Below are positions 33,841 through 43,007 of a DNA stretch of 64,000 nucleotides, piece after piece; within the stretch, counting starts at the first letter, position 1, and every line of letters starts with the position of its first letter. Under the pieces are notes generated by a model. That model was not told the DNA's origin. It saw only the letters and a program-made list of their open reading frames with translations, and searched no databases. Origin of the DNA: Paracoccus shandongensis (GTDB taxonomy: Bacteria > Pseudomonadota > Alphaproteobacteria > Rhodobacterales > Rhodobacteraceae); the NCBI RefSeq assembly GCF_017315735.1, contig NZ_JAFLRK010000016.1, positions 1-64,000 of the forward strand, read 5' to 3'. A program made the translations under genes and the position numbers.

Positions 33841-35223
33841 TCAGGGGAAAAGGTTGAAGTTGCGGTTCACGCCCAGATAGACCCGTTCCTCGTCGTCGCG
33901 GGTGCCGTTGCTGTCCTTGCTGCGGATGATGCTGGCGCCCGCGACCAGGGCGAACTCGTTTGGCAGGTCGCGGCTGTAGTCCAGCCCGAACGAGGCCGAG
34001 CGCGCATCCTCGTTGTCGCCCGTCTGCACCTGGCTTTCGCGAAAGCGGATATTGGCGCCGATGGTCGAGATGTCGGACAGTTGGCGGCGGAAGCTGGCGG
34101 ACAGGTCGGTGTTCAGCGCCTCGTCCCCGTCGTCGTCGGTGACCGCCGCGCGGCGCAGCGAGGCCTGGAATTCGGACGCGCGGCTGATTTCCTGGCGATA
34201 GGCGATCTGGAAGATCGGGTCGTAATTGCCCTGGAAATGCGTCACGCCGATCTGGCCCGACAGCTCGTAATAGCGCAGCTTCAGCGTGCGGCCGATGTTG
34301 AAATCCTCGCGCCGCCCGGCGGTGCCGGGGTTCGATCCGAAGGACAGCGACCAGTCGCCCAGGGGACGCGAGCGGATCAGGCCCAGGCTCAGCGACGGGC
34401 CCCGGGTTTCCTCGACAAAGCCGTTCTCCTCGGTCCGGCGGATGGTGGTGCGGGCCAGCTCGACATCCAGGTTGGTCAGCTTGTCCACCTGCAGCGAGGC
34501 GCCCGCGCCGTAGCGGTCGAACCGGCTGTCGGTGCCGTCGTCGCTGTCGGTGCGGCTGGCCCGGGCCAGGATGCGGGCCCGGATCAGGGGAGTCGGCTCC
34601 AGGTAGAAGGTGACGTTGCCGCTGCGCGTCTCGCTGTCGTCCAGGTCGGGATCGGTGGTGCCGGTATAATCGCGCTGCAGCCAGGACAGGCCGAATTCCC
34701 CGCCCAGTTTGGATTGGGTGCCGAAGACATAGGTCAGGCGGGCGTCGGTCTGGGCCACGCGGCCCCCGTCCAGCGTGACGAATTCGTTGGCGATGTCGTC
34801 GAACAGGATTTCCTCGTCCAGGTCGTTCTCGCGATAGCCCAGTTCGGTCTCGATGGCGGCGTTTCGCGCGCCGCGGCGCAGCAGCAGCCGGGCCTGCGGA
34901 TCGCCCAGGGCAAAGGTCTTGCTTTCGTCCGGGTCGTTCAGGCGGAAGGGCGCGGACAGCGAGAATTGCAGCGACTGGACGCGGGTGGCGCGGCGCAGCG
35001 ACAAGTCCAGGGGCGTGATGCCGACCAGGGTGCCGTCCTCGACCGCGACCTGCTGGCCCAGCGTCAGCCGCGTCTCGGGGGCCGAGGGGTCGCTGTCCTG
35101 GGCCTGGACCGGGGTTGCCAGCGGCAGCAGGGCGGCAAGCCCCGCGATGCCCGCCGCCAGGGCCCCCCGGCCGATCCCGTGGCCGATCCCCTGGCCGATC
35201 CCGCGCCGCACCTTTCCCCTCAC
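33841..35223 (-). CDS. exosortase/EPS-associated outer-membrane beta-barrel protein
   Basis: A 460-residue protein with an N-terminal Sec signal (GIAGLAALLPLATPVQAQ) and many alternating beta strands throughout, ending in YLGVNRNFNLFP. It resembles the PEP-CTERM-system outer-membrane proteins of unknown role (TIGR03016 type). Its start overlaps the stop of the Wza-like gene by 4 bases. In such loci it may act as the outer-membrane pore or a polysaccharide-holding barrel, which is inference. Confidence 0.7.
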   Translation of the reverse strand: MRGKVRRGIGQGIGHGIGRGALAAGIAGLAALLPLATPVQAQDSDPSAPETRLTLGQQVAVEDGTLVGITPLDLSLRRATRVQSLQFSLSAPFRLNDPDESKTFALGDPQARLLLRRGARNAAIETELGYRENDLDEEILFDDIANEFVTLDGGRVAQTDARLTYVFGTQSKLGGEFGLSWLQRDYTGTTDPDLDDSETRSGNVTFYLEPTPLIRARILARASRTDSDDGTDSRFDRYGAGASLQVDKLTNLDVELARTTIRRTEENGFVEETRGPSLSLGLIRSRPLGDWSLSFGSNPGTAGRREDFNIGRTLKLRYYELSGQIGVTHFQGNYDPIFQIAYRQEISRASEFQASLRRAAVTDDDGDEALNTDLSASFRRQLSDISTIGANIRFRESQVQTGDNEDARSASFGLDYSRDLPNEFALVAGASIIRSKDSNGTRDDEERVYLGVNRNFNLFP

Positions 35224-35822
35224 TCGAACAGGCCGCGTTCGGGAACGATGATCACGTCGCCCTCAGCCAGGACGGGGTCCAGGTTCATGCCCGCGCCCCG
35301 CATGATCGCGGCATAGTTCACGGTGATGACCTGCCCCGGCACCGAGGCGCGGCGCAGCTGGATGCGCTTTGTCGCGGCAAAGGGGGTCAGCCCGCCCGCC
35401 TGCGACAAGGCCTGCAGGAAGGTCGTGCCGGGCAGCACCGCCTTGGGGCCGGGGGCGCTGGCCTCGCCCATGATGTAGATGTTGACCACGTCCTCCTCGG
35501 CCTCGGTCACCGGCGCCTCAAGGGGCATGGCAGTCACGAAGACCGTGGGCGGGGATGCCAGCACGCCCGCCAGCGCCTGGCTGATGCTGTTGCTGACCGC
35601 CGTGGGCGACTTGCCCGCGACGCGGATGCTGCCCGCATAGGGAAAGTTGATGGTCCCGCCCGGCAGCACCGCCACCGTGCGGTTCAGGGTGGCGTCCTCC
35701 AGCACCTCGATCATCAGGCGGTCGCCGGTCTGGATGCGGTATTCCTGCGCCAGGGCGCCGTGGGCGAAAGACAATGGCAGCGCCAGAAGGGCGGCCAGAA
35801 TGAAACGCAGCAGGATCGTCAT
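35220..35822 (-). CDS. polysaccharide export protein (Wza/SLBB-like)
   Basis: A 200-residue periplasmic protein with a Sec signal ending GALAQE. YRIQTGDRLMIEVLED begins the Poly_export domain. An SLBB-type part (IYIMGEASAPGPKAVLPG, then FLQALSQAGGLTPFA) follows. No lipobox Cys is seen, unlike classic Wza, and there is no C-terminal helix, so it may rely on the adjacent barrel for the outer-membrane passage. It is coupled to that gene by a 4-base overlap. The leader 35823-35995 shows a small GGGCGAAAGCCCC hairpin. Confidence 0.85.
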   Translation of the reverse strand: MTILLRFILAALLALPLSFAHGALAQEYRIQTGDRLMIEVLEDATLNRTVAVLPGGTINFPYAGSIRVAGKSPTAVSNSISQALAGVLASPPTVFVTAMPLEAPVTEAEEDVVNIYIMGEASAPGPKAVLPGTTFLQALSQAGGLTPFAATKRIQLRRASVPGQVITVNYAAIMRGAGMNLDPVLAEGDVIIVPERGLFE

Positions 35823-35995
35823 GGATCAGTCCCTTTATACTGTTCCCGTCAGCCTGCCTTGCGGCGCCTGGCCTGTCTGGGATCACTCGATATCACATTG
35901 CCATGGGCGAAAGCCCCAGAGGGACAAAAAATCCTTTCCCTGTCACCTCTGGACCACAATCCGCCCTTGGCTTCCGGCACCCGGGAACCCGGGCG

Positions 35996-38521
35996 TCAGT
36001 TCGTGGCCTGCCCCGCCGCCGGGGGCTGCGCGGTTCCGGCGGCGGCGGGATCGTTCAGCCGGGCCAGGGTTTCGCGCGCGGTGTCGATGGATTTCCCCGT
36101 CTGGCCCGGGGACAGCATGTCCAAGCCCTTTTGCAGCTGCGCCTTCGCGGCATCAGACTTGCCGACGGCGGCCTGGACCACGCCCAGGTGCAGCTGCACC
36201 ACGGGATCGTCGGCCAGCCCCGCTGCGGCGCCTTCCAGATAGGGCAGCGCCGCGCGGCTGTCGCCGTTCAGGTGTTGGATCCAGCCATAGGTGTCCATGA
36301 AGGCGGGCACGGTGGTATCCTTCAGCCGCCGCGCCACCGCCGAGGCGCGCGTCACCGCCGCAGGATCGTCGGGCTTCCAGGTCGCCAGAAGGCTGGCCAG
36401 GTTGTTGGCGACGATCACCGCCGAGGAATCGCGCGCGTAAAGCTGTTCATAGATGGCGATGGCGCCGTCGATGTCGCCCTTGCGCTCGACCAGGCCGGCC
36501 TTGGACCACAAGAGGTCGGGGTTGCCGGGGATGGCGGCCAGGGCCTGGTCGGTCAGCGCCAGCGCGCCGTCCGTGTCGCCCTGCTGCGAGGCCAGCCGGA
36601 TCAGCGCCAGGTGCGGCGGCAGATCGGCGGGCTGTTCGGCGACCAGCGCCCCGAAGGTGTCGCGCGCGGCGGGCAGATCCTTCTTGGCGGCCTGCGCCAG
36701 GCCCAGGGCCATGCGGGCCGGGCGGCTGGCCGGATCGGCCGCGACCATGTCCCCCGCCAGGGTCAGCGCGGCATCCACCTGCCCCGTCGCCAGTTGCGCG
36801 CGGATCAGGCTCAGCTTGGCGCCGATCCCGGCATCCGCGGCATTGGCCTGCTGTTCCAGATAGCCAAGCGCGGCGGCCTCTCCTTCCTGGTTGGCCATGC
36901 GGGCCAGATCCAGCCGCTGGGCCGCGGCGATGGCCCCGTCCGTGCCGATCTCGCGCAGGCGGGCGATCACGCCCTGGGCGCGCGGCAGGTCGGGCATGGA
37001 CAGGTAGACCTGGCCAAGCGCCGCCAGCAGATCCAGGTTTTCCGGATCGCGGCGCAGGGCGGGCAGGATCGCGTCCTCGGCCGGGCGCCAGCGGTCCTCG
37101 GACATCAGGCGGCCCGCCAGGCGCAAGGTCGGGGCAACCGCGTTCCCCGAGGCCGCCGCCGCCTGCGACAGGTAATCGCGCGCCAGATCGGGTTCGCCCG
37201 CGCGGTCATAGGCATCGGCCATCAGGCTCAGCGCCTCGGGATCCTCGGGCGCCTGGTCCAGGACCGCACGCAGCGACAGCACCGCGTCGTCCACCTTGTC
37301 GTCGCGGATGTCCCAGGCGGCCTTCAGCTTCAGCGCGCCGGGATGGCCGGCATTCTGGGCCAGCACCTCATCGACCTGCTGGCGGGCGCCAGGTTCGTCG
37401 CCGGTCTCCAGAAGCATCCGCGCCAGCTGCACCTTCACGTCGCGCGAGGCGTCCGTGGGCTCGGTCACGCCGTCCAGGACGGACCGGATCTCGGCAATGG
37501 CCTCGGCGCGCTTGCCGTCGCGGAAATCGAAGCCCGCGCGCAGGGTACGGAACAGCAGCGGATCGGCGCCCTCGGCGATGACGCGGTCCAGTTCGGCCCG
37601 GGCGGCATCCGCGCCGCGCTGCATCTCGATGAAGCGGATCAGGTCGGCGCGCGGGGCGGGGTTGTCCGCAGGCGCGGCCTCGGCCAGTTCGCGCAAAAAG
37701 GCCTCGGCCTTGTCGGGCTGGTTTTCGCCCCTGTAGAAGCGCACCAGGTCGGCCTTGGCCTGGCTGTTGTCGGGAAATTTCGCGATGGTGGCGCGCAGAT
37801 GCGCCTCGATCGCGGGCTTGTCGCCGCGTTCCGCCAGAAGCGCCAGCCGCTGCAGGTATCGCTGCGGATTGTCGGGCTGCAGTTCCAGCAGGCGCGCGGT
37901 CAGCCGGTCGGCCTCGTCCAGGTCGCCCACGCTGGCCGCCCGGTCCAGCAGGATGCCCATCAGCATCGGGTCGTCCGGCCGCGCGGCGGCCATGCGGACC
38001 GCCTCCTGGGTCAGGGTGGCGCGTTCGTCGCGATCCTGGGCCACGGTGGCGTCGCGATAGCGCCGGGTCAGGTCCAGCACCTGCACCTGCGCGTCCTGGG
38101 GGGCGATCTCGACCGCGCGGGCGGTGTGGCGGGCGAATTCCTCGGGGTTCTGGCCGTCGAAGGCCAGCCGCGCCAGGGCGATCCGCGTCGGAAGGTCGTC
38201 GGGATACTGTTCGGCCAGGCGCAGGTACTGGCTGTAGGCCTGCGCCGTCTCGCCCCGGTCCAGATAGGTCTCGGCCAGGGTCTTGCGGGCCTCGTAATGG
38301 GTGCCCTCGATGTCGAAGACGTTGCGGAACTGCACGATGGCGCGGTCCACGTCGCCCGATTCAAGCAGCTGCAGGCCGGACTGGTAATATTCCTCGGCCT
38401 TTTCGGCCGATGTCTTGCAGCCGGCAAGGGGCAGGGCAAGGCCCAGGGCCAGGGTGGTGGACAGAAGCAGACGGATGCCCCGCCGGGCAGGGGAGGGGCT
38501 GGAAGGAACGTCGGAAATCAT
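35996..38521 (-). CDS. prsT: PrsT-like TPR lipoprotein of exosortase EPS loci
   Basis: An 841-residue lipoprotein. The signal ends LPLAGC with Cys35 as the lipid-modified residue. Nearly all of the rest is tetratricopeptide repeats (for example YYQSGLQLLESGDVDRAIVQF and later YEQLYARDSSAVIVANNLASL). The length and layout match the PEP-CTERM system TPR lipoprotein PrsT (TIGR02917 type), believed to scaffold polysaccharide assembly or export. It follows the priming sugar transferase on the same strand. Confidence 0.88.
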   Translation of the reverse strand: MISDVPSSPSPARRGIRLLLSTTLALGLALPLAGCKTSAEKAEEYYQSGLQLLESGDVDRAIVQFRNVFDIEGTHYEARKTLAETYLDRGETAQAYSQYLRLAEQYPDDLPTRIALARLAFDGQNPEEFARHTARAVEIAPQDAQVQVLDLTRRYRDATVAQDRDERATLTQEAVRMAAARPDDPMLMGILLDRAASVGDLDEADRLTARLLELQPDNPQRYLQRLALLAERGDKPAIEAHLRATIAKFPDNSQAKADLVRFYRGENQPDKAEAFLRELAEAAPADNPAPRADLIRFIEMQRGADAARAELDRVIAEGADPLLFRTLRAGFDFRDGKRAEAIAEIRSVLDGVTEPTDASRDVKVQLARMLLETGDEPGARQQVDEVLAQNAGHPGALKLKAAWDIRDDKVDDAVLSLRAVLDQAPEDPEALSLMADAYDRAGEPDLARDYLSQAAAASGNAVAPTLRLAGRLMSEDRWRPAEDAILPALRRDPENLDLLAALGQVYLSMPDLPRAQGVIARLREIGTDGAIAAAQRLDLARMANQEGEAAALGYLEQQANAADAGIGAKLSLIRAQLATGQVDAALTLAGDMVAADPASRPARMALGLAQAAKKDLPAARDTFGALVAEQPADLPPHLALIRLASQQGDTDGALALTDQALAAIPGNPDLLWSKAGLVERKGDIDGAIAIYEQLYARDSSAVIVANNLASLLATWKPDDPAAVTRASAVARRLKDTTVPAFMDTYGWIQHLNGDSRAALPYLEGAAAGLADDPVVQLHLGVVQAAVGKSDAAKAQLQKGLDMLSPGQTGKSIDTARETLARLNDPAAAGTAQPPAAGQATN

Positions 38522-38592
38522 GATCGGAAACGTCTCGTCGCTTTGGGGCGGCGGGTGCCCTTCTGACGGCCCGCAGCAGGAATGACGCGGCC

Positions 38593-39264
38593 TCAGTAAC
38601 CTGTGCCGCGCAGGACCACCACCACGGTCCGGGCCAGGATCTTCAGGTCGAGCCAGCCGGACAGATCGCGATGATATTCCTCATCATAGCGCACCCTTGC
38701 GACGAATTCCGACTCATTTCGCGCCGAGATCTGCCACAAGCCGGTGATTCCGGGCCGCAGCCGGTAATAGGCCTGCCCGCAATACATCCCCCGCTGCTCC
38801 ACCATCATCGGGCGCGGCCCCACCAGCGACATGGTGCCGTTCAGCACGTTCAGAAGCTGCGGCAACTCGTCCATCGAGGTCTTGCGCAAAAGCCGCCCGA
38901 CCGGCGTGACGCGGGGATCCTGCTTCAGCTTCTGGGTGCTGGCCCATTGAATCCGCGCCTCGGCGTCCTGTTCCAGATGCGCGGACAGCCGGTGTTCGGC
39001 ATCGACCACCATGCTGCGCAGCTTCCAGATGTGGAACACCTGTCCCTTCCGGCCCACCCGCTTCTGCACGAAAAAGGGGTTGCCGCCGTCGCAGGCCACC
39101 AGAAGCGCCATCAGCAGGATCAGCGGCAGGGTGACGGGGGCGGTCAGCAGGACAAGAAGGACTTCAAATCCCCGCTTGGCGCCGTTGCGGTAGAAACCGC
39201 GTTCCTTGCCCCCATCGGGAAATCCCATGTCCGGCAGGGCAAGATCGGGGGTGAAGTCGGTCAT
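38593..39264 (-). CDS. priming sugar-1-phosphate transferase
   Basis: A 223-residue polyprenyl-phosphate sugar transferase (PF02397 type), which starts the repeat unit by loading a sugar-phosphate onto undecaprenyl phosphate. One membrane helix (VLLVLLTAPVTLPLILLMALL, quoted in part) is followed by VQKRVGRKGQVFHIWKLRSM, KTSMDELPQLLNVLNG, SLVGPRPM and RPGITGLWQIS, all family blocks. I chose ATG 39264. The upstream open frame is not family-like. It opens the minus-strand arm of the exopolysaccharide locus. Confidence 0.93.
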   Translation of the reverse strand: MTDFTPDLALPDMGFPDGGKERGFYRNGAKRGFEVLLVLLTAPVTLPLILLMALLVACDGGNPFFVQKRVGRKGQVFHIWKLRSMVVDAEHRLSAHLEQDAEARIQWASTQKLKQDPRVTPVGRLLRKTSMDELPQLLNVLNGTMSLVGPRPMMVEQRGMYCGQAYYRLRPGITGLWQISARNESEFVARVRYDEEYHRDLSGWLDLKILARTVVVVLRGTGY

Positions 39265-39689
39265 GCGCGTATTGATCGTCAAAATTCCCTCCGTCGAGGA
39301 AACACCATGAAAAGGGGCCCACGGGCGACAGCAAGGACCAGGCTTCCGAAACAGCACAACCCCTGTCGCGGACAGCGCCCAGCGGAACAAGGACAGGCTA
39401 GCATGGGGGAATGGCAATCTGAATAAATAGATTAAAAATTAGTTAAATTTTTCTTTAGTTATTGTGTTCGCTTGAAATTTTCCCTGGTTTCTCCGCATGG
39501 GGCCGGAAATCCCCGGGACAGGGCGCAACCGATGGTGGAAAAGACGCAGGGGGATCCGCCCATGCCGTTCAGACTCAGCGGCTTTATTCTCACTTTTAGG
39601 CAGTTGACGCGGCGCGCCCGGGTGTCAGGCTGGCAAAACCCCGCCCGAAAGGGTATAGCGATCCAAGGATTTACCGGAGTGCCCGCCGT
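39265..39689. promoter_or_regulatory. divergent control region of the EPS locus
   Basis: These 425 bases separate the sugar transferase arm from the ATPase arm and hold no supported gene. The centre (39420-39480) is strikingly A/T-rich in a GC-rich genome. It contains AATAGATTAA (39426-39435, repeated at 51498-51507) and GTTAAATTTTT (39442-39452, repeated at 27757-27767). Both promoters are probably here. GGAG at 39675-39678 serves the ATPase start. Confidence 0.6.
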
Positions 39690-40589
39690 TTGAGCCAGTT
39701 CTACCTAGATCATTACGGCTTTTCGGTCCGCCCGTTCTCGATCCTGCCGGATCCCGCCATGCTGTTCTGGTCGGACCGGCACAAAAAGGCCTTCGCCGTC
39801 CTGGAATACGGGCTGATGACCCGCGCGCCCCTGACCGTCGTCACGGGCGAGGTGGGCGCGGGCAAGACCACGCTGATCCAGGCCCTGCTGCGGCGCGTGG
39901 ATCCCGACATGCGGGTGGGGCTGATCTCCAACGCGCGGGGCGACCGGGGGGATCTGTTGCGCTGGATCCTCAACGCCTTCGACATCGCCACGCCGGCGCG
40001 GGCCGATTACGTCGACATGTTCCAGACCTTCCAGGATTTCGTGCTGGCCGAATATGCCGCCGGACGCCTGGTCGTGCTGATCTTCGACGAGGCGCAGAAC
40101 CTGGGCGCGGACACGCTGGAAGAACTGCGGATGCTGACCAACATCAATTCGGGCACCGACGAATTGCTGCAGCTGATCCTGCTGGGCCAGCCCGAGCTGC
40201 GCGAGATCATCACCCGGCCCGAACTGCGCCAGTTCGCGCAGCGCGTCAGCGCGACCTTTCACCTGGGCAGCTTCGACGCCGACACGACCGCCGCCTATAT
40301 CCGCCACCGTCTGCAGAAGGCGGGCGGCACCGGGGACGAGATCGACGGCCCGGCCTCGGCCCGCATCCATGCCGAGGCGCGCGGCGTGCCCCGGATGATC
40401 AACAAGATCGCCGACCTGGCCCTGGTCTATGGCGCGGCCGCCGGCCGCAAGGCCGTCGGCGCCGACATCGTGGACGAGCTGATCCGCGACGGGCTGATCC
40501 TGACGGCGGCCCCCGAGCCCCCCCTGCCGAAGCGGTCCAAGAGGCTGGTTCTGGCCCATGAACAAGAGGTCAAGCGGGACGCACCATGA
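39690..40589 (+). CDS. ExeA-like ATPase of exosortase EPS loci
   Basis: A 299-residue AAA-type ATPase (TIGR03015-like). Walker A is GEVGAGKT at 53-60 and Walker B is VVLIFDEAQN with Asp133 and Glu134. LILLGQPELREII and ARGVPRMINKIAD are family blocks. The start is a TTG after GGAG. No good ATG exists. It is coupled to the chain-length gene by a 4-base overlap. Its job in exopolysaccharide assembly is not established. Confidence 0.88.
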   Translation: MSQFYLDHYGFSVRPFSILPDPAMLFWSDRHKKAFAVLEYGLMTRAPLTVVTGEVGAGKTTLIQALLRRVDPDMRVGLISNARGDRGDLLRWILNAFDIATPARADYVDMFQTFQDFVLAEYAAGRLVVLIFDEAQNLGADTLEELRMLTNINSGTDELLQLILLGQPELREIITRPELRQFAQRVSATFHLGSFDADTTAAYIRHRLQKAGGTGDEIDGPASARIHAEARGVPRMINKIADLALVYGAAAGRKAVGADIVDELIRDGLILTAAPEPPLPKRSKRLVLAHEQEVKRDAP

Positions 40590-42106
40590 TCGACCTGCGC
40601 TTTTACTGGTCCCTTCTGATGCGGCGCCTGCCGGTGATGCTGGCGCTGCTCATCATCTGTTCGGTCTTCGGCGCCGTCTGGGCGATCCGGGCACCCGCGA
40701 CCTATTCGACCTCGGCCCGGCTGCTGGTGGAAAATCCGCGCATCCTGGAAAGCCGCGACACCGGCGGCGATTCGGCGGGCGAGATGCTGCAGGTGATCGA
40801 ACAGCAGCTTCTGACCCGCGCCAACCTGATCGACGTGGCCAACAAGCTGGATGTCTTCGCGTCTGACAGCAGCCTGGACGTGGACGAGAAGCTGGACCGG
40901 ATGCGCGCCAACACCGAGATCCGCCGGACCGGCGGGCGGGACGAGGCGACGATGATGCTGGTCAGCTTCACCTCGCCCGACCCGCGCACGGCCGCCGCCG
41001 TGGTCAACGAATACACCACCCTGATCCTGGGCGCCAACACCCGCTCGCGCGTCGGCGCGGCCGAGAACCGGCTGGCCTTCTTCCAGGGCGAGGTCGAGCG
41101 GCTGAGCCAGGATCTGGACCGGCAGAACGCCCTGATCCTAGACTTCAAGCGCAAGAACGCCGACGCCCTGCCCGAGAACCTGCAATACCGCCAGGACCGC
41201 CAGTCGCTGCTCCAGGAACGCGTGGCGCGGCTGGAAAGCGACCTGGCCGTGTTGCAGGCGCAGCGCGCGGAAATGGTGCGCCTGTTCGAGCAGACCGGCA
41301 ACGTCCCCGCCAGCAATGCCCCGCAAACGCCCGAGCAGCAGCAACTGGCCGCGCTGCGGGCCGAGCTGAACGGCGTCTTGGGCGTCTATAACGAGGACAG
41401 CCCCCGCGTCCGCGCCCTGCAAAGCCGCATCGCGGCGGCCGAACGCGCGGTCCAGGCGCAGGGCACCCCGACAGAGCCCGCCAACAGCGGCAATTCGCTT
41501 CTGGACATGAACCTGTCGCAGATCGACAGCCGGGTCGCGGCGCTGCAGAACGAACGGACGCAGGCCGATGCGGAACTGGAAAGGCTGGCCGCCTCGATCA
41601 ACGCCACGGCCGCCAACGCCATCGCGCTTGGCGCGCTGGAACGGGACGAGCAGAACATCCAGTCCAGCTACAACGCCGCCGTGGCCAGCCTCGACCAGGC
41701 CCGCCAGGTCGAGCGGGTCGAAACCTCGGCCCAGGGCCAGCGCATCACCGTGATCGAGGCGGCCAGCGTGCCCAGCCAGCCCTCGGGGCCGAACCGCAAG
41801 AAGATCGCGATGGCGGGCATCGGCCTGGGCCTGGCGCTGGCGGCCGGGTTCTTCGCGCTGATGGAGCTTTTGAACAACACCATCCGCCGCCCCGCCGAGC
41901 TGCGGTCCCGGTTCCAGATCACCCCCCTGGCCGTCATCCCCTTCATCGAGGGACGGCGCGAACGCCGCCGCCGCCAGATCGTCCGCCTGGCCGCGATCCT
42001 GGCGGTGGTGATCATCATTCCCCTGGGATTGTGGGGGATCCATACCCAATACATGCCGCTGGACATCCTGGCGCAAAAGATCGTCAACCGCCTGGGCCTT
42101 GGTTGA
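40586..42106 (+). CDS. Wzz-like polysaccharide chain-length determinant
   Basis: A 506-residue polysaccharide co-polymerase. Membrane helices lie near 12-32, about 402-424 and near 470-490. Between them lies a long periplasmic coiled-coil region with many Gln, Arg and Glu. Family parts include YSTSARLLVENPRILESRD near the start and TSAQGQRITVIEAASVPSQP before the second helix. It fits the exosortase-locus Wzz subfamily (TIGR03007 type). The kinase domain is separate and encoded next. Confidence 0.88.
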   Translation: MIDLRFYWSLLMRRLPVMLALLIICSVFGAVWAIRAPATYSTSARLLVENPRILESRDTGGDSAGEMLQVIEQQLLTRANLIDVANKLDVFASDSSLDVDEKLDRMRANTEIRRTGGRDEATMMLVSFTSPDPRTAAAVVNEYTTLILGANTRSRVGAAENRLAFFQGEVERLSQDLDRQNALILDFKRKNADALPENLQYRQDRQSLLQERVARLESDLAVLQAQRAEMVRLFEQTGNVPASNAPQTPEQQQLAALRAELNGVLGVYNEDSPRVRALQSRIAAAERAVQAQGTPTEPANSGNSLLDMNLSQIDSRVAALQNERTQADAELERLAASINATAANAIALGALERDEQNIQSSYNAAVASLDQARQVERVETSAQGQRITVIEAASVPSQPSGPNRKKIAMAGIGLGLALAAGFFALMELLNNTIRRPAELRSRFQITPLAVIPFIEGRRERRRRQIVRLAAILAVVIIIPLGLWGIHTQYMPLDILAQKIVNRLGLG

Positions 42107-42125
42107 GCGAGGGGAAAATCCGGTC

Positions 42126-43007
42126 ATGGAAAAACTGCAAGCCGCCATCGAGATCGCCCGCAAGAAGCGCGAAGCCGAACGCGGCGAACCTGCCGTCTCC
42201 GCCCCCGCCCCTGCAGCGCCGGACGCGGCGGCCGTCCCCCCGGCCAGCCCCGATTCTGGCACGCCCGATACGGACGCGCTGTGGCAGGCCCTGCCCGAGG
42301 CGGATCTGGACCGCGCCACGCTGGTGCGGTCCCGCATCCTGTCGCAAAGCGCGTCCCACGAATCGACCCCCTTCGACGTGCTGCGCACCAAGATCCTGTA
42401 TCAGATGCGCCAGAACGGCTGGCGGCGGCTGGCGATCACCTCGCCCCTGCCGAAATGCGGCAAGACCACGGCGGCGGTGAACCTGGCGTTGGCGCTTGGG
42501 CGCCAGCCGGAACTGCGCTCCATGCTGTTCGACTTCGACCTGCGCGCGCCCGCGGTGGCCGAAAAGCTGGGGCTGGACCGGCCTCCCTCGATCGCGCCGC
42601 TGCTGCGCGGGGAACGCGCCTTCGCCGATCATGGCCGGCGGATCGGCCCCAACCTGGCCCTGGCCTTGTCGGGCGAGGCGCAGACCGACCCGACGCGCCT
42701 GCTGATGGCGGACACCACCCGCGACACCCTGGCCCGGATCCAGGGGGATTACGCGCCCGACATCATGATCTTCGACCTGCCCTCGATCCTGATCGGCGAC
42801 GATGCCCGCGCCTTCCTGCAGCATGTGGACTGCGCCCTGATCCTGGCCCGCGCCGACCAGACCCGATACGGCGATTTCGACAGCTGCGAACGCGAGGTGG
42901 GCGAATACACCAATGTCCTGGGCGTGGTGCTGAACGCGTATCGCCACGGCGACGGGCGGGTGGATGCGGAAGGGGGCGGGACTGTGGCGGGGCAATCGCA
43001 TGGCTGA
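42126..43007 (+). CDS. CpsD/CapB-like tyrosine-kinase-type ATPase
   Basis: A 293-residue BY-kinase-like protein that would work with the Wzz-like protein. Walker A is ITSPLPKCGKTTAAVNLA with Lys113 and Thr114. The A' motif is FDFDLRAP with Asp136 and Asp138. Walker B is DIMIFDLPS. The C-terminal tyrosine cluster of active BY-kinases is missing, so autophosphorylation as in Wzc is doubtful. I start at ATG 42126. The last 8 bases overlap the next gene. Confidence 0.85.
   Translation: MEKLQAAIEIARKKREAERGEPAVSAPAPAAPDAAAVPPASPDSGTPDTDALWQALPEADLDRATLVRSRILSQSASHESTPFDVLRTKILYQMRQNGWRRLAITSPLPKCGKTTAAVNLALALGRQPELRSMLFDFDLRAPAVAEKLGLDRPPSIAPLLRGERAFADHGRRIGPNLALALSGEAQTDPTRLLMADTTRDTLARIQGDYAPDIMIFDLPSILIGDDARAFLQHVDCALILARADQTRYGDFDSCEREVGEYTNVLGVVLNAYRHGDGRVDAEGGGTVAGQSHG

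Noticed and set aside
35903..38566. Open frame of 887 codons on the plus strand
   Set aside because: Antisense to the well-supported PrsT lipoprotein and low in complexity.
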